From: an uncultured Caryophanales bacterium
Lineage (GTDB): Bacteria > Bacillota_I > Bacilli_A > RFN20 > CAG-826
DNA length: 10,772 bases
Assembly: GCA_946404585.1 (NCBI GenBank)
Contig: CAMJEC010000032.1
Coordinates: forward strand, 1 to 10,772
Direction of reading: 5' to 3'
Shown here: positions 7,431 to 10,772 of the stretch, piece after piece
Layout of the letters: the number at the start of each line of letters is the position of its first letter
Position numbering within the stretch: position 1 is the stretch's first letter
Position numbers and translations under genes: made by a program
Notes under the pieces: generated by a model
The model's database searches: none
Told to the model about the DNA's origin: nothing
The model's input: the letters and a program-made list of their open reading frames with translations, nothing else

Positions 7431-9431
7431 ATGAAATTTGGAATTTTAGTTAAAAAAGTTAGACAAAGATATAGACTCACACAAAAAGAACTCGCAGACG
7501 CTCTTGGCTATTCTCATAAGTCTATGATCAGCAAAATTGAAAAGGGCGAAACAGAAATGAGCTACGATAAAGCCGTTCTTCTTGTAGAGAAGTTTGGTTT
7601 AAACGCTAACGAATTATTTTTTGAAATAAATGAAAAGCCATCTTTAGATGGTCGTGATAAGAAGATTGTTACTATTCAAGATATTTCTTGCTATGGTCAA
7701 TGCTCTATAACAGTGGCTCTCCCTATCTTAAGCGCCTGTGGTTATGAAACCGCTATCTTACCAACATCTATTCTTTCCACTCATACTTCTGGATTTAATG
7801 GTTTTGAGTATAAAGATATGGATGAGGAATTAGACAAGTTCCTTAAACACTGGGATAGAGAAGGTTTAGGATTTGACGCTATCTATACCGGTTATTTAGG
7901 TAGTGTCTCTTTAGTGGATTTCACCTTAAGAGCAATCAAACAATTAAAGAAAGAAAACTCCTTAGTCGTCGTTGATCCTGCGATGGGTGATAAAGGCAAA
8001 TTATATCCAGCATTTAATGAAGAATACGCATTAAAAATGCGTGAGCTCATCAAAGAAGCGGATATTATCTTACCAAATATTACAGAAGCCGCTTTTATGA
8101 GTGGTTTCCCATATCAAGATAAATACGATAAGGAATATATTGAAAAGTTACTTAAAGAATTAAGCAAATATACATCTGCAAAGATTATTCTTACTGATGT
8201 TTCGTTCCAAAAGAACGCCACTGGTGTCTATATTTATGATAATGGTTATTTCCAATATTATAAGCATCATAAAATCGGTAATGGATATCATGGTACAGGC
8301 GATATCTTCTCCTCGACATTTGTCGCCTCTTATTTAAAGAACCATGAATTATATTTATCCGTTAAAATGGCTGCGGATTATGTCTATCGATGTATCAACT
8401 ACACCCAAAGTGATAAGGATCACTGGTATGGTGTAAAGTTTGAACCATTATTAAATGGTTTAGTTAACAAATTGAATAATATCGAAAGGACAAATAGAAA
8501 AATGATCTTAAAACATGTTGACGAAGCAGTCGGTAAGACTCCTTTAGTGGAGCTCACAAATTACGAACAAAACTTAAAATTAAATGCGAGAATTATCGCT
8601 AAAGTTGAATACTTTAACCCAGCAGGTTCTGTCAAAGACAGAATCGCTAAGGCGATGATTGATAAAGCGGAAAAAGATGGCTTAATCAAAAAGGATACAA
8701 TCCTTATTGAACCAACAAGTGGTAACACCGGTATTGGCTTAGCTATGGTCAGTGCCGCACGTGGCTATCGCTTAATCATCACAATGCCTGAAACCATGTC
8801 TATTGAAAGAAGAAATCTTTTAAAAGCTTATGGTGCAGAACTTGTCTTAACAGATGGTAAGTTAGGTATGAAAGGCGCTATCGCAAAAGCGGAAGAATTA
8901 CATAAGCAATATCCAAATAGCTTTATTCCAAGCCAATTCACCAATCCTGCTAACCCAAATGCCCACTACTTAACAACAGGTCCAGAAATCTTTGAAGAAT
9001 TAAGTGGTCGTGTTGATATCTTTGTTGCCGGTGTTGGTACAGGTGGCACAATCTCTGGTGTTGGTAAATACTTAAAAGAACAAAATCCAGAAATTAAGAT
9101 TGTGGCAGTTGAACCAGAATCTTCTCCAGTCTTATCAAAAGGCACACCTGGTCCACATAAGATTCAAGGCATTGGTGCGGGCTTTGTTCCAGATACATTA
9201 AATACTGGTATCTATGATGAAATTATCACAGTTTCAAATGAAGATGCTTTCGCTACAGGTAAACTATTAGCGAGAAAAGAAGGCTTACTTGTTGGTATCT
9301 CCAGTGGCGCGGCTGTAAAAGCGGCAACTATCTTAGCCCAACGTAAGGAAAACCAAAGCAAAACTATCGTGGTTCTCTTACCAGATACTGGTGAAAGATA
9401 CTTATCCACAGATATGTTTAAGGAAGAGTAA
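7431..9431 (+). CDS. cysK: XRE HTH - pyridoxamine kinase - cysteine synthase fusion
   Basis: One uninterrupted 666-residue frame with three modules. Residues 1-65 are an XRE/Cro helix-turn-helix (LTQKELADALGYSHKSMISKIEKGE). Residues about 76-348 are a ribokinase-fold pyridoxamine/pyridoxal kinase (VTIQDISCYGQCS near the start; GYHGTGDIF with catalytic D291), which phosphorylates B6 vitamers to the 5'-phosphate. Residues 358-666 are a full-length cysteine synthase A, converting O-acetylserine and sulfide to cysteine with PLP: PLP lysine K402 in NPAGSVKDR, TSGNTG (429-434), phosphate loop GVGTGG (534-539), ISSGAA and PDTGERYLS. Each module looks intact and the joining linker is only about 9 residues. 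The ATG at 7431 is preferred to a TTG at 7395 because the TTG is part of the promoter. The kinase makes the cofactor CysK needs; DNA binding suggests autoregulation. A lost stop or an assembly indel at the junction remains possible. Confidence 0.88.
   Translation: MKFGILVKKVRQRYRLTQKELADALGYSHKSMISKIEKGETEMSYDKAVLLVEKFGLNANELFFEINEKPSLDGRDKKIVTIQDISCYGQCSITVALPILSACGYETAILPTSILSTHTSGFNGFEYKDMDEELDKFLKHWDREGLGFDAIYTGYLGSVSLVDFTLRAIKQLKKENSLVVVDPAMGDKGKLYPAFNEEYALKMRELIKEADIILPNITEAAFMSGFPYQDKYDKEYIEKLLKELSKYTSAKIILTDVSFQKNATGVYIYDNGYFQYYKHHKIGNGYHGTGDIFSSTFVASYLKNHELYLSVKMAADYVYRCINYTQSDKDHWYGVKFEPLLNGLVNKLNNIERTNRKMILKHVDEAVGKTPLVELTNYEQNLKLNARIIAKVEYFNPAGSVKDRIAKAMIDKAEKDGLIKKDTILIEPTSGNTGIGLAMVSAARGYRLIITMPETMSIERRNLLKAYGAELVLTDGKLGMKGAIAKAEELHKQYPNSFIPSQFTNPANPNAHYLTTGPEIFEELSGRVDIFVAGVGTGGTISGVGKYLKEQNPEIKIVAVEPESSPVLSKGTPGPHKIQGIGAGFVPDTLNTGIYDEIITVSNEDAFATGKLLARKEGLLVGISSGAAVKAATILAQRKENQSKTIVVLLPDTGERYLSTDMFKEE
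8485..8504 (+). promoter_or_regulatory. Internal ribosome binding site and ATG for free CysK
   Basis: Within the fusion frame, AAAGGA (8485-8490) precedes an in-frame ATG (8502-8504) by 11 bases. This ATG is exactly where a stand-alone CysK would begin (MILKHVDEAVGKTPLVEL, 309 residues, the normal length). The spacing is longer than optimal. The other two frames both stop right here (TAG 8495-8497, TGA 8503-8505), so the site looks like a relic of two adjacent genes and may still initiate separate CysK. Confidence 0.45.
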
Positions 9432-9444
9432 AAACAATTAAAAC

Positions 9445-9477
9445 AAAGGAGACGGGTATCAATTCTGTCTCCTTTTT
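9445..9477 (+). terminator. Intrinsic terminator after fusion gene
   Basis: AAAGGAGAC (9445-9453) pairs with GTCTCCTTT (9467-9475) around a 13-base loop and runs into TTTTT (9473-9477), 14 bases after the TAA of the HTH-kinase-CysK gene. This is a standard rho-independent terminator, and it separates that gene from the repeat array that follows. Confidence 0.85.
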
Positions 9478-9514
9478 CTTTACATTTTATTCAATTATTT
9501 GGTTTAATGAATTT

Positions 9515-9571
9515 GCTGGATGTTATTGTTACACGATCATCATTGATGAATCTGTGTCCTTCCAGTTTTTT
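9515..9571 (+). ncRNA. Candidate hairpin RNA, array unit 1
   Basis: Predicted RNA of about 57 nt starting at the first stem base. Promoter: TTTACA (9479-9484), 18 bp, TGG-TTTAAT (-10 at 9503-9508). Outer stem CTGGA (9516-9520)/TCCAG (9561-9565), where the central C-G of the other units is T-A, a compensatory change. Inner stem ACAC-GAT / ATC-T-GTGT with a bulged T, capped by CATC/GATG. Six T at 9566-9571 form the terminator tract. Transcription is inferred from sequence only. Confidence 0.5.
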
Positions 9572-9608
9572 ATTTGCATTTGTACCTGTTTCTTGTTTAA
9601 ATAGTCTT

Positions 9609-9659
9609 GCCGGGGCAATTATTATTCACGACATTAGCCTGTGATCGACCGGCTTTTTT
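9609..9659 (+). ncRNA. Candidate hairpin RNA, array unit 2
   Basis: Predicted RNA of about 51 nt. Promoter: TTGCAT (9574-9579), 17 bp, TGT-TTAAAT (-10 at 9597-9602). Outer stem GCCGG (9609-9613)/CCGGC (9649-9653), followed by six T (9654-9659). The left strand holds ATTATTATT, then the inner stem CAC-GAC / GCC-T-GTG with the bulged T and one A-C mismatch around an ATTA loop. It has the shortest apical part of units 1-4. Confidence 0.5.
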
Positions 9660-9696
9660 ATTTGATATTTTTATTCTTATTTGGTTTAATATTTTT

Positions 9697-9750
9697 GCCG
9701 GATTCGCTATTATTGCGACTATTACTAGTCTGCAGGTCTCCGGCTTTTTT
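9697..9750 (+). ncRNA. Candidate hairpin RNA, array unit 3
   Basis: Predicted RNA of about 54 nt and the best-formed copy. Promoter: TTGATA (9662-9667), 17 bp, TGG-TTTAAT (-10 at 9685-9690). Outer stem GCCGGA (9697-9702)/TCCGGC (9739-9744), then six T (9745-9750). Inner stem TGC-GACTA / TAGTC-T-GCA around a TTAC loop. The TGC/GCA pairs replace CAC/GTG of units 1 and 4 with pairing kept, and the bulged T is retained. Confidence 0.55.
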
Positions 9751-9787
9751 ATTTGCTATTTTTGTTCTTTCTTGTTTTAATAGTTTT

Positions 9788-9849
9788 GCCGGTTGTTATA
9801 TTATTCACGACCTTGACCTTGTCATGACTTGTCTGTGATCCGCCGGTTT
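9788..9849 (+). ncRNA. Candidate hairpin RNA, array unit 4 (weak terminator)
   Basis: Promoter: TTGCTA (9753-9758), 17 bp, TGT-TTTAAT (-10 at 9776-9781). Outer stem CCGG (9789-9792)/CCGG (9843-9846) with a G-T closing pair. Inner stem CAC-GAC / GTC-T-GTG, again with the bulged T. It has the longest apical region, which contains its own small hairpin TGAC-CTT-GTCA. The T run is reduced to TTT followed by AACAAG, so termination looks impaired and the transcript may continue into unit 5. The end given here is therefore nominal. Confidence 0.4.
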
Positions 9850-9895
9850 AACAAGCATATTTGTTTTATTCGCGAGAATATGTTTAAATAATTGC

Positions 9896-9937
9896 ACCGG
9901 TGATTTACCGCTCAAGTGGTGTCGTAGCCGGTTTTTT
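9896..9937 (+). ncRNA. Candidate hairpin RNA, array unit 5 (divergent)
   Basis: The last and most divergent copy, about 42 nt. Promoter: TTGTTT (9861-9866), 17 bp, TGT-TTAAAT (-10 at 9884-9889). Outer stem ACCGG (9896-9900)/CCGGT (9928-9932), where A-T replaces the closing G-C of units 2 and 3. The inner hairpin is ACCGC-TCAA-GTGGT, unlike the other units and lacking the bulged T. Six T (9932-9937) follow and overlap the stop codon of the opposing lipoprotein gene. It may act as a terminator for the whole array. Confidence 0.4.
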
Positions 9938-10403
9938 ATTGTTTAGCTTCTTTGCCTACTAAAGAAAAATATCCTCCGCCAACATCGCCAGGAATAAAAT
10001 GAATTTCGCCATTGTTAAGTACTATCTTTCCATTTGAAATACCATATTCATAGAACTTTATATTTTCTATTTCTTCAACATTATCTTTTAAATATGTGAA
10101 TTGAATTGAAAACAGTATGGAATAGTTTTTAGTATCAATAGCTCGTTCTTTTTTCTCTCTGTATGGGTATGCGGAAATTGTTTGCATAGCGCGCTTCGCG
10201 AAAGACTTGTCTTCACTTACAATAGAATCTTCCATTTCTTCCACATAACTGTTTGCTTTTTGATGGTAATAAAGGCTTGTTTCCACAACATCTTCATACG
10301 AAAAAGAGAAGGATGGTCTCGGCCAATCTTTTGTGTTGTATCCGCACGAAGATAAAGAGAGCATTACAGGCAATACTGCAAAAGTTAATATCTTTTTATT
10401 CAT
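9936..10403 (-). CDS. Small predicted lipoprotein, unknown function
   Basis: A 155-residue secreted protein. The N-terminus MNKK, a hydrophobic stretch to residue 16 and the lipobox LSSC with the modifiable Cys at residue 20 form a type II signal peptide, so the mature 136-residue part should be lipid-anchored on the outer face of the membrane. The rest is hydrophilic, rich in Glu, Lys, Ser and Tyr, with a likely helical stretch (about 38-75) and then beta-type sequence with Gly-rich turns (FIPGDVGGGYFSL). I recognise no family. Upstream, AAAGG lies only 1 base before the ATG, an unusually short gap, but no other start keeps the signal peptide. It lies 51 bases downstream of an FtsX-type permease on the same strand and may be its operon partner. 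Its TAA overlaps the T run of array unit 5. Confidence 0.8.
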   Translation of the reverse strand: MNKKILTFAVLPVMLSLSSCGYNTKDWPRPSFSFSYEDVVETSLYYHQKANSYVEEMEDSIVSEDKSFAKRAMQTISAYPYREKKERAIDTKNYSILFSIQFTYLKDNVEEIENIKFYEYGISNGKIVLNNGEIHFIPGDVGGGYFSLVGKEAKQ

Positions 10404-10454
10404 ACCTTTAATGTAACATATTTGCTTGGAAATAGTATTGATAAATTCTTAGAA

Positions 10455-10772
10455 TTATTCTCTACTTCTTGTATTATCTGCAATGTTCCAACTAGCGATG
10501 ATTCTCATCGCGATTAAATGTGAAACAATAAGCACTACTAAGATGAAGGCAAGGGCCATCAAAGCGGTTGGCCAAGAGAACACAAATGGATAAACTTGGC
10601 TATTAGATGAAGCAAGTGATAATAAGATATAGATTGATAAAGCACCTGCTGGTAAGCCAAATAAAGCAGAGAAGAATAATTGACTTATGCTTTGTATTGT
10701 CCAGAAGTTAGATATATCCATAACAGTAAAGCCAATAGCCCTTAAAACCGTTAATTGTCTTTGTTGTTCCAT
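10455..10772 (-). CDS. FtsX-family ABC permease, C-terminal part
   Basis: Only the last 105 or so residues are in the window; the gene enters from the right edge and ends at TAA. The visible start MEQQRQLTVLRAIGF matches the motif that follows TM2 in FtsX/MacB permeases (E-x-R-x-x-[IL]-x-x-L-R-A-x-G), so it is an internal position and not a true N-terminus, even though an ATG happens to sit at the window edge. Two hydrophobic segments follow (about 22-52 and 68-90), corresponding to TM3 and TM4, then a short charged tail. Such permeases work with an ATPase subunit (LolCDE, MacB or FtsE type) in lipoprotein, peptide or envelope functions. The ATPase is not visible here. Family placement is good; the specific role is unknown. 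Confidence 0.8.
   Translation of the reverse strand: MEQQRQLTVLRAIGFTVMDISNFWTIQSISQLFFSALFGLPAGALSIYILLSLASSNSQVYPFVFSWPTALMALAFILVVLIVSHLIAMRIIASWNIADNTRSRE

Larger units (their letters stand above)
9479..9937 (+). repeat. Tandem array of five promoter-hairpin-T-run units
   Basis: This stretch, with no credible protein gene, consists of five diverged head-to-tail units. The -10 elements are spaced 94, 88, 91 and 108 bp apart. Each unit reads: -35-like hexamer (TTTACA, TTGCAT, TTGATA, TTGCTA, TTGTTT), 17 bp (18 in unit 1), extended -10 (TGn then TTTAAT or TTAAAT), exactly 6 bases, a GCCGG-type arm, a middle segment, a CCGGC-type arm, and in units 1, 2, 3 and 5 a run of six T. The T run of one unit leads straight into the -35 of the next. 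T runs occur only on the plus-strand side of the hairpins, fixing the orientation. Copies differ at many positions yet preserve pairing, so this is not a recent duplication. I know no named family that matches. Confidence 0.85.

Noticed and set aside
9641..9838. Open frame of 65 codons on the plus strand inside the repeat array
   Set aside because: It runs through promoter- and hairpin-like repeats, has no ribosome site, and its low-complexity Leu/Phe-rich translation follows from the T-rich repeats.
9479..9937. Integron attC array or CRISPR array
   Set aside because: The units have bulged hairpins like attC but lack the RYYYAAC/GTTRRRY core sites, cassette genes and an integrase. CRISPR is excluded because repeats are diverged, about 90 bp apart, and have no uniform spacers or cas genes.
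9479..9937. Simple stack of back-up terminators
   Set aside because: A strong terminator already ends the fusion gene at 9477, and terminator stacks would not carry an extended -10 exactly 6 bases before each stem or a conserved bulged inner stem. Not fully excluded.
10444..10456. AATTCT-T-AGAATT inverted repeat at the end of the FtsX-type gene
   Set aside because: Perfect but short, AT-only apart from two pairs, overlaps the stop codon and has no minus-strand T run, so it is not a credible terminator.

Overview
The window is low-GC, AT-rich DNA with Bacillota-type features. Ribosome binding sites are purine-rich, every gene with a visible end stops on TAA, and Trp is read from TGG, so this is the standard code and not the Mycoplasma code. 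The gene content (phospholipase-D cardiolipin synthase, heterodimeric ABC exporter, HTH/pyridoxal-type kinase/CysK, lipoprotein, FtsX-type permease) fits a host-associated or gut Bacilli or Erysipelotrichia-like lineage. That placement is inference; no rRNA or marker gene is present.

Layout. Bases 1-140 hold no gene, only short AT-rich inverted repeats. A cardiolipin synthase (141-1733, minus) diverges from an ArsB/NhaD-type ion transporter (1824-3143, plus), and a terminator-like perfect inverted repeat lies between them. The transporter converges on a three-gene minus-strand operon read from about 7331 down to 3140: two ABC half-transporters forming an asymmetric heterodimer, then a Lys-rich small membrane protein. 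The convergent stop codons share the tetranucleotide TTAA at 3140-3143.

Divergent from the exporter is a single 666-codon reading frame (7431-9431, plus). It encodes an XRE-type helix-turn-helix, a pyridoxamine/pyridoxal kinase and a complete cysteine synthase. Its promoter carries a 13-bp palindrome overlapping the -35 element, and the predicted transcription start falls on the start codon, so the mRNA may be leaderless. A PLP-making kinase joined to a PLP-dependent enzyme and a DNA-binding domain suggests a cofactor-linked, self-regulated cysteine biosynthesis protein. An internal ribosome binding site may also allow free CysK to be made. A strong terminator follows.

From 9479 to 9937 there is no credible protein gene. 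The stretch is a tandem array of five diverged units of about 90 bp. Each has a -35-like hexamer, an extended -10 (TGn then TTTAAT or TTAAAT), exactly 6 bases, and then a GCCGG/CCGGC-type hairpin. Units 1, 2, 3 and 5 end in a run of six T. Paired positions change together between units, and a bulged T recurs in the inner stem. I read this as a cluster of five tiny (about 42-62 nt) structured RNA genes on the plus strand. I do not recognise a named family, and this is the strongest candidate for an undescribed system here.

The right end carries a small lipoprotein (9936-10403, minus) and the C-terminal part of an FtsX-family ABC permease (10455-10772, minus), which runs off the window.
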